Origin: Flavobacterium psychrophilum | Lineage (GTDB): Bacteria > Bacteroidota > Bacteroidia > Flavobacteriales > Flavobacteriaceae | NCBI GenBank assembly: GCA_943325515.2 | Contig: CALPPS020000084.1 | Span: 1-9,954 of the forward strand | Length of the DNA: 9,954 nt | Direction of reading: 5' to 3' | Shown here: one piece after another, positions 1 through 7,852 of the stretch | Position numbering within the stretch: the first letter of the stretch is position 1 | How the letters are laid out: each line of letters starts with the position of its first letter | The notes under the pieces: generated by a model | Told to the model about the DNA's origin: nothing | Seen by the model: the letters and a program-made list of their open reading frames with translations, nothing else | The model's database searches: none | Position numbers and translations under genes: made by a program

Positions 1-624
1 AGTAGCTGCGCCTGCTGCGTCTAATGTAATCGTTTGATTAGCTCCTCCATTTATAGTATACGTTACTACTGCATTTGCCGTTCCATTAAATGTAACTACC
101 GCAGTTGTTCCTGAACAAATTGATGTAGTACCAGATATGCTTGCAGTAGGTAAAGCCTTAATTTGAATAGTTATAGGAACACGTGGCCCTTCACAACCAC
201 TGCCGTCAACTGCGCATACATAAAATACTTGTGAATTACCAATCACATTCGTTGATGGCGTTGGGGCTGTAGTACTTCCAGAACTTGCTGTTAAATCTGA
301 ATACCATATAATAGAATTTCCAGATGAAACAGAAGCAGTTAATGGTAAAGCGGCATCATTCAAACAATATTGAACAGGAGTAACAACAACTGGAATATCT
401 TCTAACCCTAGATGAGTAATTGTAATTATTTTGTCACAATAACGGGTAATCCAATGATAAATATATGTTCCAGGGGCGTTTAATCCCGAAATAGTAGTCG
501 TAGTTGCGTTAGGTGTCGCGATATTGGTAACCGTTGGGTTGGCTTCGTCAGCTGTCCAATGTCCTACTCCTTGTGCAGTAACAGACATTGAGGTTGTTAA
601 ACAAGCTAACGTAGTATTTGGAGT
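1..624 (-). other. Ig/PKD-like repeat region at the visible C-terminal end of the adhesin
   Basis: Three segments are visible. The first (624-400) carries a G-V-G-H-W-T-A-D-E-A-N-P strand, a T-T-T-I-S-G-L turn and G-T-Y-I-Y-H-W followed by R-Y-C. The second (399-151) is Ig_7-like: V-Q-Y-C, a central IIWYS strand, A-P-T-P-S-T, then VFYVCAVD and GCEGPRVPITIQI. The third (150-1) begins ALPTASISGTTSICSGTTA, continues with VVTYTINGGANQTITLDAAG and is cut by the window. These are stalk-type repeats, often present in many copies between the binding modules and the T9SS sorting domain, so much more protein may follow to the left. Confidence 0.7.
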
Positions 625-3600
625 AATAACATCAGTATTTGCTTTAAAATTGGCGGCATCTAAAAGATGTCCAATTATATAATTTTTTACACGGAATATA
701 AAACGAGTCGTCGTTTGACCAGGCGGAACCATATAATTGCCTTGAATTAATTGCCATACTAAACTAGTTGCAGTGTGTTCGGTTACTAAAGTAAACGGCC
801 CTGAGGGTGGTCCTGCAAATAATTGAACTGTAGTAGAACTAGTTCTCGTAGCACTCGCAAAGCTATAATCCATTACAGGAATTTCAGAAGTGTCAAAATC
901 TTTGTATAGTCCTTTAATGTTTGGATCACTAGGATTCCACAATGATTCATCATCATGTATTAATTGCACACATTGCCCTCCAGAATATGGAGTTACATTT
1001 AATGAATTGCTTTGTTCTTGAAAGAATAATTGTCCACCTTGGGTATTAACTCTCCAACCAGGAACTACGATTGCATTAATAATAGTAGGAACTCCAGTTA
1101 CGGATTGCATTGGTAATTTCTCAAAATCATAATTAAAGGCATTCAGATTGCACAAATCTGTTGGTGTTGTAATACAAATGTGGAATTTTTTGTTATTTGG
1201 AGTCGCGCTATCTAATTTCAAGCGAATTTTATACGTTTGACCCACTACCAATTCTGTTGAATAACTAGCTACAAATGAGTTGTTGTCACTACATCCTTTT
1301 TCAACAAGCGAACCATTGGGGAGTACTTCATAGACTGACATCATTATTTTTGGCCATGGACCCTCAAAAGAAGATGTATAATAATTTCCGGGAGCAAAAT
1401 CACTTAATTCGATAGTATGGATTTTTGATGTTGCTACAAAATCGAACCAAACATCTGCACCATTGGTGCCTTCACAAGCAGTTGGAGTTGTGGACGGTGT
1501 GGCTCCAATAAATGAAACATCAACACCAGAAACATCACATACTGATCCTGTATTAATCTGTAAAGTTACAGCAGTAGAAGGTTCATCATTTCTAATAAAC
1601 ACTTTTGGACCAGACCAGTAACTTTTGTTAGTTGGCCCACAAATAGCGCGAACAAAATACTCATAGGTACTTGACGTTGGATTTGTAAAATCTGAAGCCG
1701 AAGGAGTGTAGTTTGGAGAATTCACTATAGTTCCCGATTGAGGAAGTGTACCATTATTTAGCGGCTGTACAAAGACTTCCCATTGTGTTTCTGTTCCTCC
1801 TGGAGTCCAGGACAAAACACCTTGATTGTTCACGGTTGTGTTTGTGGGTTGCGGACACGTTATAACGCCACAAGATGCAAATCCGCTATAGATATTCGTA
1901 TTTACCGTTCCTAATCCTAATGGACTTGTCCAAACTACATTATTCGATTCGTCTTTAATTATAATTTGGGCTTTAGAATATTGCACACCACTTCCTAGTC
2001 CTAACCAGTATAAATCAAAGGCAACACCACTACATAAAAACACGGTATAATCAATCGTAGTTTGACCATATCCAGGAAATTCCAATTCCTGAACAACTAC
2101 ACCATTTTGCATTACATTAACACTCCTAGTAACTTGGCCTGTATTACCACTAATAGTAGTAATGGTATATTGACAAACATTAGCAAAATCACATCGAGTA
2201 GTAAATTCAAATGGTCCTACCCAAACACTTTGCGACGAACCACTACAAATAGCTCTTACATAATATTGATATTGAGTTGCAGGTGTTAAACCGGTAATTG
2301 TTTTTGGATTTGTCGTCGATGTGGTAAGATATTGTGGCAATGTATTTCCAACTGGTGCCGGTGTTCCAAAAGGTTGAACTGAAATTTCCCAGGAAGTTGC
2401 TGTTCCTACTTCTTGCCAATTTAAGGTTACTGAAGTATCAATTAAATTAGTTGAAGTAACATTTATAACTGATGAACAAGCAGGAATATCTTCTACTATT
2501 ACATTATCAATAAAAGTATACTGACTTCTATAAGCCCATGGATTAGGTGGAAAGGAAGGGGTATGGAAAGCAAGATTGATATTAGTAGGAGTTGTTATAT
2601 TAGATAAATTAATAATCATTTCTTTATCTTCTTCATTATTAATAGCCTCATGCTCAAATTGAACATTTTGAACACCTGTTTGCGTAATAGTAGCAGTAGT
2701 GGTCATTGTTATTAATGTCCCATTTACACTGGCAACATAAGTAGGGTATGGAAATGGAAATCCAGGAATGTATATAAAATCGCCTGCCTTTACTCTAGCT
2801 GCATCCTGTGCTGATCCTAATGTTATGGTATTTGAACCTGCAACTACTCCATTTGCATCTGTATATGAATTTAATGAATTTTCATATAAAATAGTCGAAA
2901 ATTGATTTGTAGCTACTCCATTTGTAGAAAGCATTACTTTTAAATCTTCTTCAAAAAATTCATCATACACTTTATAATAAAAACGCAATCTTTGATTTGG
3001 TTGTACCATAAGTGTTGGTGTAATCAACCAATCATTGTTATTTCCGTTACTTCCAGTAAATAAGGCTGCCATTTGGTCACCAAAAATTGGGTTAACTGTT
3101 GAGTTAAGATTCCAATCATTTGTATCTCCATTCCCATTTACAATTGTCCAACACGTTTCTGTTGTGGAATTACTATCAAATGTTTCTTTAAATGGCGTTG
3201 GTATAGGATTGCACTTTGTCCTAAATGTAAGCGGACCTACCCAGGTACTATTCCCATTTCCACTACAAACAGCTCTAACATAATATTCATACAGCGTGTC
3301 TGGCGTTAAACCTATTGCGCCGTAGGCTGGTGTTAAATTTACGTTTGTTCCTGAACCAGATGGCATTCCACTACCAATTGGCTGAACCACAACTTGCCAT
3401 TGTGTTTCAGTATATCCTTGAGCCCAACTAAAATTAGCAGACGAACTAGTAACATTTGCAACACTTAAATTAGTAGGGTTTGGACAGGCAGGAGCATCTT
3501 CAACATACACATCATCAATCATCATAATTCCAGTGCTTCCCGGATTCGTCATTGTTGGCGGCACCCTAAATGCAATATAGATAGTTCCTGTTCCAGTAAA

Positions 3601-6483
3601 TAATACCGATTTTTCTTCGTAAGCTAAATTCGTAAAATCAAAAGAAGGTATCAAAGTAGTATAGTTACTAAAATCGGGTGTTGAAGAAAGTAATACTTCG
3701 ACATTCCCTCTTGGGGTTGGGTTAAAAATACCATTTACTGCTCTGTGACTGAAACGAAGTCTTTTTAATCCAACGGCATTTATAGGAGCGCTTACTAACC
3801 AGTCATCAAATGAAACAAAAGGCTGAGCCATAGTTGATAATGCACGTATTTGTGCTTCAGTCGCTTCTATTCGCCATCTTGTAAGTTCATCATTATTATT
3901 AATTACAGACCAACAGAATTTCTTAGTGTTCGGATCATCAGTATTTAAACTTTCATAGTAAGGTGTTTGTTGCGCAATACACAAAGTGTCAAAATTAATT
4001 GGACCAACCCAAATACTTTGCTCTATTGGAGTACAAACCGCTCTCATATAGAACTCATATCGGGTAGAAGGGTTTAAACCATTTACAGTGAAGGGATTGG
4101 TATCTACAATGTTTACAATAGCACCAGGAGCTGGTGTTGTGGTTGGAACGCCTGTCCCTAAAGGTTGTGCAACTAACTCCCATTGTGTGTTATTATATCC
4201 GTTTGTCCATGAAATTGTTGCTGATGTTGACGTGATTGAACCGGGTGTAACTTTAGGGTAACTTGGTTCTGAACATGCTGGCAAATCTTCAATATATACA
4301 TCATCTACATAAAACCAATTCCCTTCTTGCAAAGCCCCGGGTGGTAATATCCATGCAATATTAACATTTCCAACTACATTTGGGATCGGAACAAGTAATT
4401 CAACAAAATTATATGCTGTCGTATATTGTGCCACAGGAAGTACTACTGTAGTAAAGTTATTGGGTCCCACTCCTGTAGTAGAAAGTCTAACCTCAAAAGT
4501 ACATTTTCCACCAACAGGGTTATTTACAATAAGCCCCCAATTGCCATAATTATTAAATTTGAATCGCAATCTTTTTTGAGTAACACCATCTAATTGAAAT
4601 TGAGGTGATACTAAAATATCATTTGAATTTTGAGTACGACATTTTGCTACAGGTTCGCTAAAGGCATTATTACCAAACGCAAAAAAGTTTAAATCGTTAT
4701 TTAAATTTAATTGCGACCAACATTCTACTGTAGGATCACTTGTAGTAAAACCAGTATAATATGGCGGTGTCAAAACGTTACAAGGTGTTGTAAAAGGCAC
4801 AGGTGCTGCCCATGTCCCTGGAGTTCCATTACAAACTGAGCGAACATATAAATTGTAATCTGTTGCAGGTGTAAGTATTGGTGATGGATTATTAAGATTA
4901 GTAGCCGTTGATGCTACCACAGTTGAAACATTAGGTGCTCCACTAGCAACAGGTAAAACTACATACTGCCATGAACTGACTAAATTAGCAACGTTACTCC
5001 ATGAAAAATTAGCACTTGTTTGTGTTAAATTGTTATACGTTGTACCTGTGGGTGCAGGTGCAGGACAAGTTGACCCGCTAACCGTAAAAGTAAAACAAAG
5101 ACTGGCCCCTGGATTGGTATGTTGATAAGGAGAGGACATTACAATCACATAAGTATGACCAGCTTCTACATAAAAATTGGAAATTTGACTTGTTGTATTG
5201 TTACTACTTGTTGATAAAGCTGCAAGACAATTTCCACCTACATCTGCACAGCTATCATAAACCAATACACTAGAACTTGCATTATAACAAGCATTTGGTC
5301 CTCCTCCAGAAATAACAGATACGGCCTGCTTAATATCAATTAACCCAGAAATAGTTGGTGTATAATTAAAAAAGATTCTATTCCCTAACAATTGGTTATA
5401 TGCATAGGGATCTGGCGGAAAACAATTACTTCCAACTGTTGTTAAATTTGGATAATCTGAAGTATAAAATTGATTTAAATTAGAATTTAAAATATAAGGC
5501 GTTGTACTTACATCAGAAGGAATTACAATCGGAGTACCACAATTTAATCCCGCCTGCGAGGTTGTAAAAGAGAAAGGTCCGGCCCATGAACTTGTAGTAT
5601 CAGCATCACAATTAGTTACTATATAAAAATCATATTTAGTATTTGAAAGCAAACCAGTTGCGGTATATGTAGTTCCAGTTACTGACGTTCCAGTAGGACT
5701 ATGTCCAGCACCAGTCGCAACTACTTCAACGCCAAAGTTGGTCGCTGTTGAGTGCGTCCAATTTATTGTAGCACTGTTAGATGTTAAAGAAGTGGTTATG
5801 CCAGTGACTGGGGCACATGTGGTGATTACTCTCACATTATCGACAAACCATTTATCTCCAATTGTTCCAGGGGTACCTGTTTGATTTGTTATGGCAACAA
5901 AAGCTAAATAAACATTAATTCCGGCTGGAATAGTTGGGATTTGAACTATTTTTTCTTCCCATGTTGTCGCGGACACATTAATACTAGTTTCTGTCCATGA
6001 CTGTAACACAACATTAAAACTTGATATATCTGGCTGATTAGCTGTAGATATTCTCAACTGATAGGTAGTTCCTTTATTGCCAAAAACGCCTTGTTTGTTA
6101 TAAAACCTAATTTCTCCATTGGTCGGTGTTACAAATTGTGGTGTAATTAAAAAATATTCTGCTAATTTTCCAACAGTATTATTAGCAGCTGGATCAACTG
6201 TTGCACCACCAGTTGAATTAAAACCTCCAGTTGGAGTTGGCACCCAATTATTAGTAACTATCTGATTACTTACTACAGCCCATGATGAAGGTATTCCGCT
6301 ATTAAAATTTTCGGTAGATAGTTGTCCATAACTAAAATTAGCAAGTAATAAAATAAAAATTCCTAATGCGCTACGAAGCATTTTATAATTGAATGAGAAA
6401 CTTAAATTGGTATTAAAATTTTGAGCGGAATTGTTTGGAAAATAGTTTAGCATTGAAATAAAAAAATATTGTTTGTTTTTCAT
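1..6483 (-). CDS. Giant multidomain T9SS-type surface adhesin (FN3 / cleaved-adhesin / Ig-like), C-terminus outside window
   Basis: The frame is open from 6483 to base 1 (2161 codons) and is cut by the window edge. Visible order, in residues: long leader with hydrophobic core ending SYG|Q (35-54); cleaved-adhesin jelly roll (58-221); FN3 (223-308); Cys-containing pre-peptidase-C-terminal-like beta-domain (309-472); FN3 (473-566); cleaved-adhesin (567-733); FN3 (737-833); cleaved-adhesin (834-996); FN3 (1000-1089); cleaved-adhesin with an insert (1090-1332); FN3 (1336-1429); unassigned beta-domain (1430-1539); FN3 (1543-1631); second PPC-like domain with DVWFDF and a closing FHICIT (1632-1772); unassigned jelly-roll-like domain (1778-1953); three Ig/PKD-like repeats (1954-2161). 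Such proteins are exported by Sec and then T9SS and sit on or leave the cell surface. The sorting domain that would prove T9SS use must lie left of base 1. Starts at 6492, 6453 and 6381 are also in frame; an in-frame stop at 6499-6501 limits the N-terminus. Exact ligand unknown. Confidence 0.93.
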   Translation of the reverse strand, partial: MKNKQYFFISMLNYFPNNSAQNFNTNLSFSFNYKMLRSALGIFILLLANFSYGQLSTENFNSGIPSSWAVVSNQIVTNNWVPTPTGGFNSTGGATVDPAANNTVGKLAEYFLITPQFVTPTNGEIRFYNKQGVFGNKGTTYQLRISTANQPDISSFNVVLQSWTETSINVSATTWEEKIVQIPTIPAGINVYLAFVAITNQTGTPGTIGDKWFVDNVRVITTCAPVTGITTSLTSNSATINWTHSTATNFGVEVVATGAGHSPTGTSVTGTTYTATGLLSNTKYDFYIVTNCDADTTSSWAGPFSFTTSQAGLNCGTPIVIPSDVSTTPYILNSNLNQFYTSDYPNLTTVGSNCFPPDPYAYNQLLGNRIFFNYTPTISGLIDIKQAVSVISGGGPNACYNASSSVLVYDSCADVGGNCLAALSTSSNNTTSQISNFYVEAGHTYVIVMSSPYQHTNPGASLCFTFTVSGSTCPAPAPTGTTYNNLTQTSANFSWSNVANLVSSWQYVVLPVASGAPNVSTVVASTATNLNNPSPILTPATDYNLYVRSVCNGTPGTWAAPVPFTTPCNVLTPPYYTGFTTSDPTVECWSQLNLNNDLNFFAFGNNAFSEPVAKCRTQNSNDILVSPQFQLDGVTQKRLRFKFNNYGNWGLIVNNPVGGKCTFEVRLSTTGVGPNNFTTVVLPVAQYTTAYNFVELLVPIPNVVGNVNIAWILPPGALQEGNWFYVDDVYIEDLPACSEPSYPKVTPGSITSTSATISWTNGYNNTQWELVAQPLGTGVPTTTPAPGAIVNIVDTNPFTVNGLNPSTRYEFYMRAVCTPIEQSIWVGPINFDTLCIAQQTPYYESLNTDDPNTKKFCWSVINNNDELTRWRIEATEAQIRALSTMAQPFVSFDDWLVSAPINAVGLKRLRFSHRAVNGIFNPTPRGNVEVLLSSTPDFSNYTTLIPSFDFTNLAYEEKSVLFTGTGTIYIAFRVPPTMTNPGSTGIMMIDDVYVEDAPACPNPTNLSVANVTSSSANFSWAQGYTETQWQVVVQPIGSGMPSGSGTNVNLTPAYGAIGLTPDTLYEYYVRAVCSGNGNSTWVGPLTFRTKCNPIPTPFKETFDSNSTTETCWTIVNGNGDTNDWNLNSTVNPIFGDQMAALFTGSNGNNNDWLITPTLMVQPNQRLRFYYKVYDEFFEEDLKVMLSTNGVATNQFSTILYENSLNSYTDANGVVAGSNTITLGSAQDAARVKAGDFIYIPGFPFPYPTYVASVNGTLITMTTTATITQTGVQNVQFEHEAINNEEDKEMIINLSNITTPTNINLAFHTPSFPPNPWAYRSQYTFIDNVIVEDIPACSSVINVTSTNLIDTSVTLNWQEVGTATSWEISVQPFGTPAPVGNTLPQYLTTSTTNPKTITGLTPATQYQYYVRAICSGSSQSVWVGPFEFTTRCDFANVCQYTITTISGNTGQVTRSVNVMQNGVVVQELEFPGYGQTTIDYTVFLCSGVAFDLYWLGLGSGVQYSKAQIIIKDESNNVVWTSPLGLGTVNTNIYSGFASCGVITCPQPTNTTVNNQGVLSWTPGGTETQWEVFVQPLNNGTLPQSGTIVNSPNYTPSASDFTNPTSSTYEYFVRAICGPTNKSYWSGPKVFIRNDEPSTAVTLQINTGSVCDVSGVDVSFIGATPSTTPTACEGTNGADVWFDFVATSKIHTIELSDFAPGNYYTSSFEGPWPKIMMSVYEVLPNGSLVEKGCSDNNSFVASYSTELVVGQTYKIRLKLDSATPNNKKFHICITTPTDLCNLNAFNYDFEKLPMQSVTGVPTIINAIVVPGWRVNTQGGQLFFQEQSNSLNVTPYSGGQCVQLIHDDESLWNPSDPNIKGLYKDFDTSEIPVMDYSFASATRTSSTTVQLFAGPPSGPFTLVTEHTATSLVWQLIQGNYMVPPGQTTTRFIFRVKNYIIGHLLDAANFKANTDVITPNTTLACLTTSMSVTAQGVGHWTADEANPTVTNIATPNATTTTISGLNAPGTYIYHWITRYCDKIITITHLGLEDIPVVVTPVQYCLNDAALPLTASVSSGNSIIWYSDLTASSGSTTAPTPSTNVIGNSQVFYVCAVDGSGCEGPRVPITIQIKALPTASISGTTSICSGTTAVVTFNGTANAVVTYTINGGANQTITLDAAGAAT
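1591..5817 (-). repeat. Six dispersed FN3 modules in the adhesin
   Basis: Modules lie at about 5817-5560, 5067-4786, 4275-3985, 3486-3217, 2478-2197 and 1857-1591. Each starts with a Cys-led segment (CAPV, CPAP, CSEP, CPNP, CSSV, CPQP). The later four share a central TQWE/TQWQ/TSWE strand followed by a QPLG- or QPIG-like turn. A Y-x-Y-x-V-R-A-V/I-C strand follows in most, then a WVGP-x-x-F-x-T end. Three Cys positions recur (start, after R-A-V/I, after the final T), suggesting disulfides outside the cell; module 6 lacks the last. DNA similarity is visible too: plus-strand CTCTAACATAATATTCATA near 3272 and CTCTTACATAATATTGATA near 2249 differ at two positions, so the modules likely arose by duplication. 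Confidence 0.88.
2488..6312 (-). repeat. Four cleaved-adhesin / MAM-like jelly-roll modules in the adhesin
   Basis: Copies lie at about 6312-5821, 4785-4285, 3984-3496 and 3216-2488. Each has an early Trp strand (SSW, CWSQ, CWSV, CWTI), a middle L-V/I-S/T-P strand, an RLRF strand (RFYN in copy 1), a V-x-L-S-T strand and a closing acidic strand of the type FYVDDVYIED (KWFVDNVRV in copy 1). In copies 2 to 4 this runs straight into the next FN3 through a short P-A-C linker. The fold resembles the domain named cleaved adhesin in gingipains and the MAM/concanavalin-like class; the assignment rests on recognised motifs, not on a search. Copy 4 is about 80 residues longer than copies 1 to 3. Confidence 0.75.
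2653..2877 (-). other. Small beta-domain inserted inside the fourth jelly roll
   Basis: Residues about 1203-1277 interrupt copy 4 between the strand reading FSTILYE and the strand starting NNEEDKEMIINLS, which are adjacent in copy 3. The insert holds an S-N-T-I-T-L strand, a V-K-A-G-D turn, an IYIPG segment, then Y-V-A-S-V-N-G and a T-L-I-T-M-T-T-T-A-T strand. This resembles short repeats in bacterial surface proteins with a G-D-x-V-x-G-x-x-I-P ... V-x-S-x-x-G-x-x-I-T-L pattern. Frame and base composition are continuous with the flanks, so it is a domain insertion rather than a mobile element. Function unknown. Confidence 0.6.
6325..6483 (-). other. Extended N-terminal leader / signal peptide of the giant adhesin
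   Basis: From the ATG at 6483 there are 34 polar and aromatic residues (starting MKNKQYFFISML) before a classical signal peptide, MLRSALGIFILLLANFSYGQ. Its predicted cleavage falls before Gln54, a common +1 residue in this phylum. The ATG at 6381 would give a normal 19-residue signal peptide. The longer form is preferred because MKNK-type starts with extended leaders are common on giant flavobacterial surface proteins and the frame stays open. No Shine-Dalgarno is visible upstream of any candidate start, so the choice remains uncertain. Confidence 0.6.
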
Positions 6484-6700
6484 TATTATCATGATATTTT
6501 ATTTAAAGAAAGACAAATGGATTAAAAAAACACTCGTTAAAAATCTGATTTCCAAAATGTAAATTATAATAAAAAATAGATTTTTGTTTGAAGCAACTAA
6601 TATAACCTAATGTAAAAATAAAATGGCGGATAACACTTTATAATTTACTGAATTTATAAAGTGAAGTATGAAGAATTAATCACTTTATTTAAGAAAAAAA
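6484..6700. other. Intergenic region between the TPR gene and the adhesin
   Basis: This 217-base AT-rich gap contains no gene. I found no exact match to the Bacteroidota -7 element (TAnnTTTG on the minus strand) and no Shine-Dalgarno before the adhesin starts. The only strong structure is the set of complementary elements at 6634-6688. The adhesin is therefore either read through from the TPR genes or has a promoter that departs from the consensus. Confidence 0.6.
6634..6688 (-). promoter_or_regulatory. Three-element inverted-repeat structure between the TPR gene and the adhesin
   Basis: Plus-strand CACTTTATAA (6634-6643) is perfectly complementary to TTATAAAGTG (6654-6663), giving a 10-bp stem with a 10-base loop. 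The middle element also pairs over 9 bp with TCACTTTAT (6680-6688): ATAAAGTGA at 6656-6664 with a 15-base loop. The two stems exclude each other. In the minus-strand transcript they follow the TPR stop codon by 12 bases. A T-rich stretch (TTTTATTTTT) comes about ten bases after the last element, so termination is possible but weak. Alternatives are an operator with three half-sites or an mRNA end structure. Confidence 0.4.
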
Positions 6701-7852
6701 TTATTTCATTTTATCATTTTGCAACAAGTGAATTTTATTTTTTATTGCAACTATTTCTTTACTTATCCTATTAAAATATAAATAATAAAATAATAAAATT
6801 AGCAGGAATAAAATTGACAAAAACAACAGCGTATAATAAAAATTTGAGTTTTCTATTGCTATTTTTGATTTTAATTCTAATTCTTTAACCCTTAAAGATT
6901 CACTAACAGAAATTCTTTCGCGTGCTTTCAGTAATTTTTGAACATTCAGTTCTTTTTCATGGTATTTTTTGAACTCATCCCATTCGTTAATGGCTAAATA
7001 ATTTTCTGATAAAGCAAAATACAATTCATCATTAAGTATTAAATCATTGACATCATGAGATAATACTAATGCTAGTTTTAAGGAGGATATAGCCTCTTTA
7101 TAATTTCCTTCTATTGTATAAACTTCCGCTAACCCTTTTAAACCAAATGCCCATAAACTTTTACCATTAATTATTTTGGCAGTTTCAATGGATTGAAGAA
7201 AATTTTCTTTGGCCAATTTATTTTTTGATAAACTAATATAGCAATTTCCTTTATTGTATTTTGCAATGCTAATAATAGCATTATTAGATTTATTTTTTAC
7301 TTTTAATAGTTCAGCAATTCCTCTATTAAAGAAGTCAATGGCAATTTCGCAACTAAATTTATCTTTATAAATAAAACCTCTTACAATGAAATTTTTACCA
7401 AGATCTGCATGAATGGAATCTGGGTAGGGATATTTCATAATAAGCTCCTCTGCTTGGTCTAAATATTGAATAGATTTATCATAAATCTTTAATTGATGAT
7501 ATTGTATTCCAAGTTTATTTAGAATAACAATTTTTAATAATTTATTGGAAGACAAATTCAATAATTTATTTGCTTTCATTACATATTCCAAAGACTTTTG
7601 ATAATCTCTTTTGGAGGAATAGCCATCAGCAATTAATTTATATCCTTTTATTTTATAATCTACGTTACTATTAGATTGGGCAACAATTTTTTCTCCTTCA
7701 AAAATAACTTTATCAGGATTTGCATATATTTCAGTAGAACAAGCTTTTATAATACTGTCGTTCAATTTACTTTTTTGAGAATACAAGCTACTTGTCATTG
7801 TATAAACAACAACAATTAAAAATAAAATATTATATTTTTTACAACTGATCAT
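6701..7852 (-). CDS. Periplasmic TPR protein with one C-terminal membrane span and no output domain
   Basis: 383 residues. A signal peptide (1-26, ending SLYSQ) predicts export of the N-terminus. About six TPR-like helical hairpins span residues 66-305, for example around GYKLIADGYSSKRDYQKSLE and GLAEVYTIEGNYKEAISSLK. A charged probable coiled coil (300-334) leads into one membrane span (338-360, very Leu/Phe/Tyr rich). Only 23 basic residues follow, presumably in the cytoplasm. This is the sensor layout of the upstream regulator without its AraC domain. Both share an N-terminal I-Y-A/S-N-P-D/E motif and equivalent first TPRs, so they look paralogous. The start overlaps the upstream stop by ATGA, implying translational coupling and a joint role. 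A truncated regulator and a dedicated partner or inhibitor are both possible. Exact role unknown. Confidence 0.85.
   Translation of the reverse strand: MISCKKYNILFLIVVVYTMTSSLYSQKSKLNDSIIKACSTEIYANPDKVIFEGEKIVAQSNSNVDYKIKGYKLIADGYSSKRDYQKSLEYVMKANKLLNLSSNKLLKIVILNKLGIQYHQLKIYDKSIQYLDQAEELIMKYPYPDSIHADLGKNFIVRGFIYKDKFSCEIAIDFFNRGIAELLKVKNKSNNAIISIAKYNKGNCYISLSKNKLAKENFLQSIETAKIINGKSLWAFGLKGLAEVYTIEGNYKEAISSLKLALVLSHDVNDLILNDELYFALSENYLAINEWDEFKKYHEKELNVQKLLKARERISVSESLRVKELELKSKIAIENSNFYYTLLFLSILFLLILLFYYLYFNRISKEIVAIKNKIHLLQNDKMK

Noticed and set aside
2062..2289. Plus-strand open frame of 75 codons
   Set aside because: It lies wholly antisense to the continuous adhesin frame, has low-complexity Thr/Ser/Asn content and matches no known fold. 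It is a shadow of the minus-strand coding sequence.
3035..3283. Plus-strand open frame of 82 codons
   Set aside because: Antisense to FN3 module 4 and jelly roll 4 of the adhesin, with no initiation signal or recognisable domain; treated as a shadow.
1591..5817. Recurring DNA words that could suggest a CRISPR array or mobile repeats
   Set aside because: The words fall at equivalent codons of the FN3 modules, are imperfect and are hundreds of bases apart. They are explained by protein-level module duplication.
7081..7090. AGGAGG-like sequence on the plus strand
   Set aside because: It is inside the TPR coding sequence on the opposite strand and no plausible plus-strand gene follows it.
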